Shown one piece after another: positions 35,142 through 43,835 of a DNA stretch of 64,000 bases (positions are counted from its first letter, which is position 1; every line of letters starts with the position of its first letter). Below the pieces are notes generated by a model. The model had not been told where the DNA came from. It was given only the letters and a program-made list of their open reading frames with translations, and searched no databases. The translations under genes were made by a program, and so were the position numbers. The stretch lies in contig NZ_VLLR01000002.1 in the NCBI RefSeq assembly GCF_007570935.1, positions 186,001-250,000 of the forward strand, given 5' to 3'. The stretch is from Lactobacillus sp. LL6. Its GTDB lineage: Bacteria; Bacillota; Bacilli; Lactobacillales; Lactobacillaceae.

Positions 35142-35717
35142 ATGACAAATATTGTATTATTAGGTGGAAATGGATATATCGGTAGAAATGTATCTCAAGA
35201 ATGGATTTCACAAGAATCCGAGGCTAATTTATATATAGTTTCTCGTTCGGGAAAAAATCAACTTTTATATCCACAAATTACTAATATCAAAGCTGATGTA
35301 ACTAACTTTGAAGAAGTTAATAAAAAACTTCCTCAAAAAATTGATTATATTATTGACTTTATTGGTGCTCCTGAAAAGAATCCAGAAAAATTTAAGCAAA
35401 TCAATGATTTACCTGCTGAAGTTATGCTAAGAATTGCTAAAGAACATCATGTTAAGGCTATGGGTTTTATTGGCGGAGTTTTAGGTGATAAGGCATTTGT
35501 TCAAGGTAAAAAGAAAATTGAACAAATGCTCAGACAAAGCGGTATTAGATTAGAAGTTGTTTCTCCTACTCTAGTTTATGGTAATGGTAGAAAAGACACC
35601 TTAAGTAAAATGGTACCATTTCTTAAATTTATGGGATTGTTTTCTAAAAAGTTTAAACCAGTTAATGTTAATACTGTAGCTAAAGAATTAGTAAATAAAA
35701 TGCGTTATGGTAACTAA
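35142..35717 (+). CDS. NAD(P)-binding NmrA/epimerase-like protein
   Basis: This 191-residue Rossmann protein has the dinucleotide motif LLGGNGYIGRN at its start and later VVSPTLVYGNG. The YxxxK of true short-chain dehydrogenases is not clear, so it fits the atypical NmrA/NAD(P)-binding group, which sense redox state or reduce unknown substrates. It is the first gene of a tight three-gene operon: its end overlaps the next gene by 11 bases. AAAGGAG precedes the ATG. Confidence 0.85.
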   Translation: MTNIVLLGGNGYIGRNVSQEWISQESEANLYIVSRSGKNQLLYPQITNIKADVTNFEEVNKKLPQKIDYIIDFIGAPEKNPEKFKQINDLPAEVMLRIAKEHHVKAMGFIGGVLGDKAFVQGKKKIEQMLRQSGIRLEVVSPTLVYGNGRKDTLSKMVPFLKFMGLFSKKFKPVNVNTVAKELVNKMRYGN

Positions 35718-36132
35718 AAAAGTACAAATTAGTCAAATTATTAATAGACCTATTTCGAAAGTTTTTGAATGGTTTTATCATTCTGAAAATTTTATTACTT
35801 CTCCTATTGTCTTTAAATCTAATTGGGTTGAAGGAAAATGGGACAAGAATAGTGAGCGCGAGATAATAATGCTGGCAGGCTGGTATCATGAAAAAATTAC
35901 TGCAATCAAAAAAGATAATTTTATTCATTATCGAGTTCAAAAGTCTTTTCCCAATGTAAAACAAGACTTTACTGAAATTAAATTTCTTCCTATCCACAAT
36001 ACTACGAAGGTAATTTGGACTATTGAAATCGGAATGCCTACTCAATTTTTAGCAAATATTGCTGGTCAAATAGCTAAAACACTTTATGCTACAATAATGA
36101 CAGCAGCTAAAAGAAAGTTGGAAAAACAATGA
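35707..36132 (+). CDS. SRPBCC-family protein
   Basis: This 141-residue protein looks like the START/SRPBCC ligand-binding fold (QISQIINRPISKVFEWFYHSE at the N-terminus, a long C-terminal helix TLYATIMTAAKRKLEKQ). The fold holds small hydrophobic ligands. No enzymatic residues can be named. Its start lies inside the end of the upstream epimerase-like gene and its stop overlaps the regulator gene by four bases (ATGA), so all three are translated together. Function is inferred only from fold and context. Confidence 0.75.
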   Translation: MVTKKVQISQIINRPISKVFEWFYHSENFITSPIVFKSNWVEGKWDKNSEREIIMLAGWYHEKITAIKKDNFIHYRVQKSFPNVKQDFTEIKFLPIHNTTKVIWTIEIGMPTQFLANIAGQIAKTLYATIMTAAKRKLEKQ

Positions 36133-36587
36133 AAGTAAATAAAAGCGTTGAACAAGCTACTTATGTATTATTGATGCTTGCTTTGCAACAAAATCATACT
36201 CCCCTCAAAAGTCGTATTCTTAGTGAAAAACTTCAAGTTTCGGATTCTTATCTTAAAAAAATTTTGATGAAAATGAAAAATAAGGGTCTTATTACAGCCA
36301 TTTCAAGTAAAAATGGTGGTTATCAATTAGCTCGTCCCATTGATGAAATTAGTCTTAAAGATGTGTTTTTCGCATTAGATTTGAATAAAGATCCTTATGA
36401 TTTTAACCATCTCTCCTATCATGTTTTTCCTGATAAAAAGCATGTTAAGGAAAGCGAAGATAAGTTATACTCTGTTATAGATAAAGCTTTTGATAAGTTT
36501 TATGCAGAGCTTGATAACTTTAAATTGTCTGATTTACTTATAGATGGAAATTATCAAAATGGTATACTTGATTGGAATTTAAAATAA
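36129..36587 (+). CDS. Rrf2-family transcriptional regulator
   Basis: This 152-residue regulator has the Rrf2 winged helix: QATYVLLMLALQ, then LQVSDSYLKKILMKMKNKGLI and SKNGGYQLARP. The cluster-binding Cys triad of IscR/NsrR is absent, so it is a cofactor-free or other-signal member like many lactobacillal Rrf2 proteins. It is the last gene of the epimerase-SRPBCC-Rrf2 operon and probably represses it in response to redox stress or a metabolite. Confidence 0.87.
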   Translation: MKVNKSVEQATYVLLMLALQQNHTPLKSRILSEKLQVSDSYLKKILMKMKNKGLITAISSKNGGYQLARPIDEISLKDVFFALDLNKDPYDFNHLSYHVFPDKKHVKESEDKLYSVIDKAFDKFYAELDNFKLSDLLIDGNYQNGILDWNLK

Positions 36588-36595
36588 TTTATAAC

Positions 36596-36634
36596 AAAAA
36601 TCCTAGTCTCATCACTATAGAGACTAGGATTTTT
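36596..36634. terminator. Bidirectional terminator
   Basis: A perfect 15-bp stem AAAAATCCTAGTCTC / GAGACTAGGATTTTT serves the converging Rrf2 operon and solute-binding protein gene. Confidence 0.92.
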
Positions 36635-36642
36635 AATTATAA

Positions 36643-37938
36643 TTATTGCTTCCAAGCAGCATCAAACTTAGATTTACCAGTGTTAATTGCGTTATTAACA
36701 TTTTGTCCTTTTTGAGCAACTGAGAAAATGTTTTGTAAAATACTATCTAATTGTGAGTAAGCAGCATTTGAATTCTTTTCTACCGGAACACTGTATAAAT
36801 GCTTCATTGCACTTTCAAGCTTAGCAGGAAGCTTGATATTCTTATTGGACTTGTATTCACTTGATTTAATTGCTGCATTATTAACTGGGATATAGCCAGT
36901 AGCATTTGCCCATTTAAGCTGACTTGATTTAGATACTAAGAACTTCATGTACTTAAATGCGGCAGCTTTTTGGTCAGCACTTGCATGATTAAACATGTAG
37001 ATATCTGTACCTTGTTGCATGGTATATTTACCTGGACGAGCAGCTACATCATAAGTAAATTTATCGCCAACACTTTGCTTAACATATCCTTCACCAGCAG
37101 AAGTACCAATATACATTGCTACTTTTTCGTTAGCAAAAGGACCTGATAAGTAATGTGCAGAGCCTGCAACTCTAAAGTACCCCTTCTTAATACCATCAGC
37201 ATAATAATTGATTACTTCTTTAGAAGTATTGCCAGCAAAGTCGACTTTATTTGAGAAGTTGATTCCCTTATCTTTCATACTAAGAACGTAGTAATTGGCA
37301 AGGGAATCAAAACCAGCACCGACAACTTTATGATTACTCTTTTCATAAATAGTCTTAGATACTTCTGCAAGCTCCTTCAGAGTAGTTGGAGCTTTTTTAA
37401 TGCCATATTTTTTAAACATATCCTTGTTATAAGTTAAAGTTTCAATTGATTTGTTAAAAGGAATGCCGTATTGAGTATTATTGATTTTAGCACCATCAAG
37501 CAATTCTTGGCGAATATCTGATTTTTCAGCGCTTCCCCAACCTACATTTTTGTTATTGATATATGGAGTCAAATCAACAAGCATCTTGTTCTTAGATGCA
37601 TTGTATAACCAACCTGGATATGCTTGAGTAATAGTTGGTAAATTATTTGGAGATTGCAAGGTTGAGTTGATTTTTGCTTGAAGGTCAATATAAGAGCCTT
37701 GATTTTCTAACTTAATATTGATTTTTGGGTTTTCTTTTTCAAACTCTTTAGTCAACTTTTGTAAAGTAGCTAATTGTCCGCCATGCATCCCATGCCAAAA
37801 TACCACATTAGTCTTTTTAGTGATTTTTGCTGGAATCTTAGTAGATTCAGAACTGCTTCCACCCTTAGAACAAGCAGCAGTTCCTACTAAAGCTAAACCT
37901 GCAATTGCTGCAACAATAGTTTTTTTACCAAAACGCAT
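36643..37938 (-). CDS. ABC-transporter sugar-binding lipoprotein (UgpB-like)
   Basis: This 431-residue extracellular binding protein has a lipoprotein signal (GKKTIVAAIAGLALVGTAAC, lipid-bearing Cys in TAACSKG) and a bacterial solute-binding family 1 domain (VVFWHGMHGGQ start, then KFEKENPKINIKL-type strands). Relatives bind glycerol-3-phosphate diesters or oligosaccharides. The ATG at 37938 has GAGGAGGA at eight bases and starts the signal directly; an ATG six codons earlier does not. No permease or ATPase gene is adjacent, so it must work with components encoded elsewhere. Confidence 0.88.
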   Translation of the reverse strand: MRFGKKTIVAAIAGLALVGTAACSKGGSSSESTKIPAKITKKTNVVFWHGMHGGQLATLQKLTKEFEKENPKINIKLENQGSYIDLQAKINSTLQSPNNLPTITQAYPGWLYNASKNKMLVDLTPYINNKNVGWGSAEKSDIRQELLDGAKINNTQYGIPFNKSIETLTYNKDMFKKYGIKKAPTTLKELAEVSKTIYEKSNHKVVGAGFDSLANYYVLSMKDKGINFSNKVDFAGNTSKEVINYYADGIKKGYFRVAGSAHYLSGPFANEKVAMYIGTSAGEGYVKQSVGDKFTYDVAARPGKYTMQQGTDIYMFNHASADQKAAAFKYMKFLVSKSSQLKWANATGYIPVNNAAIKSSEYKSNKNIKLPAKLESAMKHLYSVPVEKNSNAAYSQLDSILQNIFSVAQKGQNVNNAINTGKSKFDAAWKQ

Positions 37939-38174
37939 TAAATAAATCCTCCTCAAATGAATAACAAGTTCTTGATTTTTATTTCATACAACCACAAGAT
38001 ATTGTGGTTAAAATCAAAATGCGTTTTTTATTTTACGGTAAATCTAACAAAAACACAAATAAATTTTTTAAAAAATTTGTACTTTAATCTTGCATAGAAA
38101 CCTTAAATATTGTTGCTCAAAGCAATCTGCTCAACTATAATAATTCATATCTAAAATTAGAAAAGAGCAAAATT

Positions 38175-38612
38175 ATGGAAATTGAAAAAGTTGATAATTT
38201 TTATCGAATTTTGGCATATGCTGATACAATAGACTTAAATAATCTCTCTCCTGTTGAATTTGCGACACTTTACTTAGTTAAATATAAATATCAAAATTCT
38301 CATACAGCTAATAATATCCAATTACCTCATGATGAGTTGAGCTTAGAATTAATGCTTGAATATATAAATCTAACTGAAGCAAATTCTCCAGTAGATCAAG
38401 AGTTTGTTAAGAATAATCAAGACTTGATAAACTTATTAAGTGAAAATAAAGAAGATTCTCTAACTTTAGCTTTAAGTATGGGAATTGAGATATTCGATTT
38501 GATGAATTTGTTTTGGCAACTTAAGAAAATGGGGCTTTTTGATATTAGATATGATTTTACTAGCGAAAGTCTTCATGTAACTCCTACTTCTAAGCTAAAA
38601 ACAATTGACTAA
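38175..38612 (+). CDS. Unrecognised acidic protein
   Basis: This 145-residue soluble, acidic, mostly helical protein has no signal or membrane segment. It begins EIEKVDNFYRILAYADTID and ends with SLHVTPTSKLKTID. An AAAGAG site precedes the ATG and the terminator at 38643-38671 follows, so it is a free-standing real gene. No motif gives a function. Codon and base use match the neighbours. Confidence 0.7.
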   Translation: MEIEKVDNFYRILAYADTIDLNNLSPVEFATLYLVKYKYQNSHTANNIQLPHDELSLELMLEYINLTEANSPVDQEFVKNNQDLINLLSENKEDSLTLALSMGIEIFDLMNLFWQLKKMGLFDIRYDFTSESLHVTPTSKLKTID

Positions 38613-38642
38613 GCTTATTAGATTCTGTATTCTAAAAATAAT

Positions 38643-38671
38643 AAAAACGTCTCTAGTCTAGAGGCGTTTTT
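38643..38671 (+). terminator. Terminator after the 145-residue protein gene
   Basis: Stem AAAAACGTCTCTA / TAGAGGCGTTTTT followed by Ts. Confidence 0.85.
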
Positions 38672-38704
38672 TAAATGAATTATTTATAAAAAAGGAAGTT
38701 GAAT

Positions 38705-40045
38705 ATGTCTGATTCAAAACTAACAGTTAAAAAGATGCTGATTATTGCATCTTTGATCTTTGGGATGCTGTTTGGTGCAGGGAACCTAATCTTTCCGGTG
38801 CATTTAGGACAGCTTGCAGGTAATAAGTGGTTAGCTGCTAGCGGAGGATTTATTACTTCAGGAGTACTATTACCACTGTTAGCATTGCTAGCCATTAGTG
38901 TTACACGTTCAGATGGTATCTATGAATTAGCTAGACCGATTGGAATTAAATATGCCTCAATCTTTTTAATTTGTGTTCATGCTACAATGGGACCTTTTTG
39001 TGCAACACCCAGAACTGCTACTGTCCCTTATGAGATTGGCTTTGCTCAACATTTTTCTGCTAGCGCTAATAAAATTGGTCTAATAATTTTTACGGCTATA
39101 TTTTTTATTGTTGTATATGCTTTATCCGCAACTGAAGCTAAAATTACAGATCTTATTGGAAAAATTTTGAATCCAATTTTTTTAGTAATGCTATTCGTAA
39201 TTTTCGCATTAGCATTTATTAAGCCGATGGGAAATGCTCAATCATCTATTGCCACTGCAGCATATAGTAATGGTGCTTTTGCAAATGGTTTTTTGCAAGG
39301 TTATAACACAATGGATTGTTTAGCAGCATTAATATTTGGAATTACAATTATTACCTCAATTAAAGAACTAGGAATTACCAAGCAAAAAGATATTTCTTTA
39401 GCAACTATTAAAAGTGGTTTTTGGGGCATTTTTGCTATTGCAATTCTTTACCTATGTTTAGTATGGATGGGAGCAACTAGTCTTCATCAGTTTAAATTGG
39501 CAGCTAATGGGGGTACTACTTTAGGGCAAATCTCTTATTATTATATGGGTATTGCTGGTAATGCATTATTAGCAACCTTGACAACTATTACCTGTTTAAC
39601 TACTGCTATGGGACTTGCGGTATCATTTGCCCAAGACTTTAATCAGCGTTTTCCCAAATTATCTTATAAAACTTGGCTTGCACTTAATTGTGGTTTATCG
39701 TTTTTAGTAGCTAATATGGGGCTTGATACTATTATTACTTGGTCAAAGCCTATATTAATGCTTCTTTATCCTCTTGCAATAACTTTAATATTAGTAGCAA
39801 TTGCTTCTCCATTATTTAAATCAAGTCCAATTGTTTATCGTATAACTACTATCTTTACGATTGTTCCAGCTGTTTTTGATATGATGAATGCTACTCCAGA
39901 AGCAATTCATCAGATGAGTTTTGTTCAGCACATGGTAAGTTTTGCTCAACAATATTTCCCATTCTTTAATTTAGGGCTTGGCTGGCTTAGTTTTGCTTGT
40001 ATTGGTTTTGTTTTAGGAATCATTATTTATCACATAAGAAAATAG
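38705..40045 (+). CDS. brnQ: Branched-chain amino acid carrier, BrnQ family
   Basis: This 446-residue membrane protein has about twelve helices and the family start KKMLIIASLIFGMLFGAGNLIFP with PVHLGQLAG. Such carriers import Leu, Ile and Val with Na+ or H+. The ATG at 38705 has AAGGAAG in front; a TTG six bases earlier is less likely. It is a single gene between two terminators. Length is normal. Confidence 0.93.
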   Translation: MSDSKLTVKKMLIIASLIFGMLFGAGNLIFPVHLGQLAGNKWLAASGGFITSGVLLPLLALLAISVTRSDGIYELARPIGIKYASIFLICVHATMGPFCATPRTATVPYEIGFAQHFSASANKIGLIIFTAIFFIVVYALSATEAKITDLIGKILNPIFLVMLFVIFALAFIKPMGNAQSSIATAAYSNGAFANGFLQGYNTMDCLAALIFGITIITSIKELGITKQKDISLATIKSGFWGIFAIAILYLCLVWMGATSLHQFKLAANGGTTLGQISYYYMGIAGNALLATLTTITCLTTAMGLAVSFAQDFNQRFPKLSYKTWLALNCGLSFLVANMGLDTIITWSKPILMLLYPLAITLILVAIASPLFKSSPIVYRITTIFTIVPAVFDMMNATPEAIHQMSFVQHMVSFAQQYFPFFNLGLGWLSFACIGFVLGIIIYHIRK

Positions 40046-40058
40046 TCATTAAACATCA

Positions 40059-40098
40059 AAAAAAGGATTGTGTCATATCATTGATACAATCCTTTTTT
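40059..40098. terminator. Bidirectional terminator
   Basis: Stem AAAGGATTGTgTCA / TTGATACAATCCTTT with A and T runs on both sides, between converging brnQ and oxidoreductase genes. Confidence 0.88.
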
Positions 40099-40113
40099 AT
40101 ATTTCATATATAA

Positions 40114-41112
40114 TTACATTTTGATAATAACTTTACCATCAGTATGGCCTTGGGCAATTCTATACAAAGCTTCACCATATTCGTCAAGTGAATAAATATC
40201 ACCGATTGCAGGATGAATTTTCATTTCTGTTAAAACTTTAGCAGCTTGAGCAAGTTCACTACCACAAGAGTTGACAAAGATAAAGTAATAATGTTGATGC
40301 TTTTGTTTAGCTAAGTGATCGATTCTGGCACCTAAAATGCTAAAGACAATAGTTTGACCATGAGCTAGCCCTACTCTTTCAGCATATTTCTTATCAGGCA
40401 CACCTTTAAGAGAAACAATAGTGCCACCTGGCTTCAAAAGCCTCATTTCATCCTTCAAAGCTTTGCCGCCTAAGCCGTCAATAATGTAATCAACTTGGGA
40501 AACAACATCACTAACCTTTTCAGTCTTATAGTCAATAAAGGTTGTTGCACCTAAATCTTTAACTTGTTGTTCATGAGCAGGGTTCCCACTTACAATAACT
40601 TTATATCCGCGATGAACAGCGAGTGGAATAGCCATTTGACCAAAGCCACCGGTTCCTGCTGAAATAAATAAGGTATCACCTGGCTTACCATGAAGCTTGT
40701 TTAAAGCTTGTACTGCGGTTAAAGCATCTAGTGGCACAGCTGCGGCTTCTTCATCAGTAAGATAGTCAGGGACTTTAGCTAAAGCATGTTTATTAATAAC
40801 TGCTTGTTGCGCAAAAGAACCAATCTTCTTAATTGGCATTCTTGCAAATACACGGTCTCCGACTGAAAACTCTGTAACGTTTGCGCCAATTTTCTTGATG
40901 ACACCTACAAATTCATTCCCCATTGTTTGAGGAAGCTTATATGGTAATAAAAACTTTAAATCACCACGAGCAATCATATTGTCAACTGGATTAACACCAG
41001 CTGCGGTAATTTCTACTAACACGTCATTTAATCCTAAGTCTGGAAGTGTAATATCTTCAAGCTTCATCTTAGGGTATCTCTTATTATATTTAAGTAATTG
41101 TACTGCTTTCAT
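40114..41112 (-). CDS. Zinc-free NADP-dependent quinone-type oxidoreductase
   Basis: This 332-residue medium-chain dehydrogenase/reductase has the N-terminal GroES-like part (AAGVNPVDNMIARG), the NADP-binding SAGTGGFGQMAIPLA (about 140-155) and ASN-type strand KVIVSGNPAHEQQ. The Cys ligands for zinc are absent, as in quinone reductases (QOR family). It would reduce quinones or enones. The ATG at 41112 has GAGGCG upstream; an earlier in-frame ATG adds 17 unrelated residues. It is monocistronic. Confidence 0.9.
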   Translation of the reverse strand: MKAVQLLKYNKRYPKMKLEDITLPDLGLNDVLVEITAAGVNPVDNMIARGDLKFLLPYKLPQTMGNEFVGVIKKIGANVTEFSVGDRVFARMPIKKIGSFAQQAVINKHALAKVPDYLTDEEAAAVPLDALTAVQALNKLHGKPGDTLFISAGTGGFGQMAIPLAVHRGYKVIVSGNPAHEQQVKDLGATTFIDYKTEKVSDVVSQVDYIIDGLGGKALKDEMRLLKPGGTIVSLKGVPDKKYAERVGLAHGQTIVFSILGARIDHLAKQKHQHYYFIFVNSCGSELAQAAKVLTEMKIHPAIGDIYSLDEYGEALYRIAQGHTDGKVIIKM

Positions 41113-41344
41113 AATTTTCGCCTCGTTGTATTTAACCTTACATGTCCAACATAGTCGAGACAAAGAATTAAGTCAATTAAATAGACTTGTTATAGATTAA
41201 TTTCTATAAAAATTATGATTTGCAAATTGTTTTTTTACATAATTTTTATTATCGGGATTATTTATCAAAAATTAACAAACGTATATAAATTATTATTTTA
41301 AAAATATAAAGATTGGTCTAATTGTTTTGAACAATTAATTACTA

Positions 41345-41986
41345 TTATCCAAAATCAATCATATCTAAAATATTTTCTCGTTCTTCTTGATCAAGTCCCA
41401 AATATGCCAAAGTCATTTGTTCAGAGCTATGATTGAGAAGCTTCATAACTAATGCAATATTATGATTTGTTTGCTGATAGACGCGATATGCTCCAGTTTT
41501 TCGCATAGTGTGAGTACCAAGGTAATCAATGTTTAAGTTTTTACCAACTTTGTCCATTATTTTCCAGTATTGACGACCGTCAATATGTTTTTCTGCATGA
41601 TAAACACTAGGAAAAAGCCACGGACTAGTAAAAACATTTCCATTAAATGAGGGATGCTTATAACGCGGTATACTGCGTGTCTTATTTTGAAAGCTTTCAA
41701 GCCAATCAAAATATTCTTCTAAGTCTTCTTGAACAGGCTTTAAGTATAATATGTTACGTTTTTTAGTCTTTTTATCGATTGTATAAGCGTTTCTTTTAAC
41801 ACGTCCGCGCTCATCAAACACATCGCTTTTCTTAAGACTTAAGACATCACTTACTCTAAGGAGAGTAGCTTTACCTACTTGAAAAATTGTGTAATCCCTT
41901 TTCCCTGTACCTTCATTATTTAAAAGTTCTTGTTGAACAGATTTCAAAACCCATGAATCTTTAATTGGTTTAACTTCTTGCTTCAT
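41345..41986 (-). CDS. Short tyrosine recombinase (catalytic domain only)
   Basis: This 213-residue protein covers only the phage-integrase catalytic domain: Arg in TLLRVSDVLSL, His-x-x-Arg in HTMRKTG, His in LNHSSEQMT and the final Tyr in LAYLGL. The usual N-terminal arm-binding and core-binding domains are absent. Its length matches a known class of short integrases in lactobacilli whose partners are unknown. It is monocistronic, with no phage genes near. A hairpin at 42161-42192 lies upstream of it. It is probably intact rather than a fragment, as the start (KQEVKPIKDSWVLK) has AAAGGAACG before it. Confidence 0.8.
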   Translation of the reverse strand: MKQEVKPIKDSWVLKSVQQELLNNEGTGKRDYTIFQVGKATLLRVSDVLSLKKSDVFDERGRVKRNAYTIDKKTKKRNILYLKPVQEDLEEYFDWLESFQNKTRSIPRYKHPSFNGNVFTSPWLFPSVYHAEKHIDGRQYWKIMDKVGKNLNIDYLGTHTMRKTGAYRVYQQTNHNIALVMKLLNHSSEQMTLAYLGLDQEERENILDMIDFG

Positions 41987-42160
41987 ATTCTTAAATCGTT
42001 CCTTTTTATTTTCTTATTATAGAGAGTTATAATTTTTTATATTAAAATTATATCATCCTAATAAATTACAATCTAGTTAATCCCTTGTAATATCAAGGTT
42101 TTTATAAAATTTATAGGGCGTTATAATATAGAAATAACTCCCTAAATTTGATAAAAATAA

Positions 42161-42192
42161 AAGAATTAAGACTAAAATAGTTCTTAATTCTT
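42161..42192 (-). terminator. Terminator after the HAD phosphatase gene
   Basis: Read leftward, stem AAGAATTAAGA / TCTTAATTCTT is followed by TTTATTTTT. Nothing else is seen in 41987-42345. Confidence 0.65.
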
Positions 42193-42345
42193 AAATTTGC
42201 ATTCTATGAATCAAAACAATCACTTATTAGTCAATTTAAATGAACTTGACCTTAGAATTGCGCTGTCAGCATATATTAAAAAATAGTTGTTTTATTACCA
42301 AACAAAAAATGTTTTAGGTCAAAATACTTTATTTTCCAGAATTTT

Positions 42346-43161
42346 TTATTTTTCATTAGTTAAATACTCTCTCAAAGTTTGGAAAACTCCATCCTCAGTA
42401 TTTGCTGGTGCAATAAACTTAGCATGTTTTTTAACTTCATCCATCCCATTATCCATTGCATAGGAATACTTAGCTAAATCAAGCATTGAAATGTCATTTC
42501 CACTATCACCAAAGGCAATTAAGTCATCTCCAGTTAAATCAAGATCAGCTAAAAGTTCTTTTAAGCCATTGCCCTTACTTACGCCATATGCATTAACATC
42601 AATTGCCCATTCTGAAGAAGCAAAGAATGAAAAAATATTGCCGTATTTAGCACTAAAGTCGTGCTCAATTTCTTTAGCAAATTTACTCTTATAGTGGAAA
42701 GTCATTTGAATAATTCCATCATCTGGCAAATCATTCCAATCATTAAGTTCTTGCAAATTTCCAGCAAAGTAAGCTAAAAACTTTTTGGTTTCTTCAGGGG
42801 CATCACTATTGATGAAAGCAGTATTACGTTCAAAAACTACTGTTGGCAACTTGCCATATTTTTGATAAACAAAATCGATTAGTTTAAGAACATCACTTTT
42901 TTTCATTTCAGTAACTTGAGCTTCTTTGTCATTAACTAAGATTCTAGCTCCATTAGTAGTTACAAAGTCCATTCGTTTATAAAAATCAGCAAAATCCTTT
43001 TTAAGTCTTGCATATGGTCTGCCCGATGAAACTATAAAACTAATATTTTTATTTTCTAATTCTGTTAAAATCTTGTCAAATTCTTGATGATTATATTCTC
43101 GCTTATCATCTAAAAATGTTCCATCCATATCTACAGCTACAGCCTTAAATGGTAAAGTCAT
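42346..43161 (-). CDS. Cof-type HAD-family phosphatase
   Basis: This 271-residue hydrolase has the four HAD motifs: DMDGTFLDD with the nucleophile Asp near residue 11, SSGRPY, a later Lys in YGVSKGNGLK and FGDSGNDISML. Cof proteins dephosphorylate sugar phosphates, FMN or pyridoxal phosphate; the in vivo substrate is unknown. The ATG at 43161 has AGAGG seven bases before. It is a single gene. Confidence 0.92.
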   Translation of the reverse strand: MTLPFKAVAVDMDGTFLDDKREYNHQEFDKILTELENKNISFIVSSGRPYARLKKDFADFYKRMDFVTTNGARILVNDKEAQVTEMKKSDVLKLIDFVYQKYGKLPTVVFERNTAFINSDAPEETKKFLAYFAGNLQELNDWNDLPDDGIIQMTFHYKSKFAKEIEHDFSAKYGNIFSFFASSEWAIDVNAYGVSKGNGLKELLADLDLTGDDLIAFGDSGNDISMLDLAKYSYAMDNGMDEVKKHAKFIAPANTEDGVFQTLREYLTNEK

Positions 43162-43332
43162 TAGCAACCTCTTCCTACAAACAATTTATAAAATACACTA
43201 TACATTTAAGCATATTTATAAGGACGTTGCCAATAATTTATCCAAAATAAAAACTTTGCAATAAGTTAAAACCTAATGCAAAGCTTTTTGAAGCAGTTCA
43301 AAACTATAAATCTAATTGAAGCTTTTTCAGGA

Positions 43333-43599
43333 TTAATTAGATGATGAAATTTTACGATAACCGAAGTAAAACTGGACACATGCAAGAACCACGTTAATCC
43401 AATTCAACCAAATAAAGCAATTTGCAAGAGTATTTGCATCGTGACTTACGCCATAAAATACCCAAAAGCCAATAATAATGCAGGCTACGTTGATCCAAGC
43501 AAATGTACGTTGATAAATTTGCTTGTTAAGTACAAACCACATCCAAATAACGTTTACAACAAACCAAATTAATAGAACCCAAAATACAAATGAGAACAT
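43333..43599 (-). CDS. Small membrane protein of unknown function
   Basis: This 88-residue protein has three predicted membrane segments (FVFWVLLIWFVVNVIWMWFV, a middle WINVACIIIGFWVFYGV and a late WLNWINVVLACVQFYFGY) and a short hydrophilic tail RKISSSN. Trp and Asn are frequent. It resembles small PnuC-like or SdpI-type membrane proteins only in general character. GAGGG lies before the ATG. Single gene. Confidence 0.65.
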   Translation of the reverse strand: MFSFVFWVLLIWFVVNVIWMWFVLNKQIYQRTFAWINVACIIIGFWVFYGVSHDANTLANCFIWLNWINVVLACVQFYFGYRKISSSN

Positions 43600-43835
43600 T
43601 TTAATAACCCTCTTTCAATATAGAAACAAAAGTTTTTTCATATGCTTCATTCTTATTGTTGGTCATTATGCGTTAGAATTCAAAGAAAATGTATTATTAT
43701 ATATTATTTCATGTGATAAATTGACACTTAATTGTTAAAAGTTATTATAGGGATGATTTAAAGTTTTAATAAAAGAAGGTAAAATTAAAATGAGTGAAAA
43801 ACGAGTTTAATTATTTATAGAAAGCGTTCAAAAAA

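Noticed and set aside
41345-41986. Prophage at the short integrase
   Set aside because: No phage structural, replication or lysis genes surround it.
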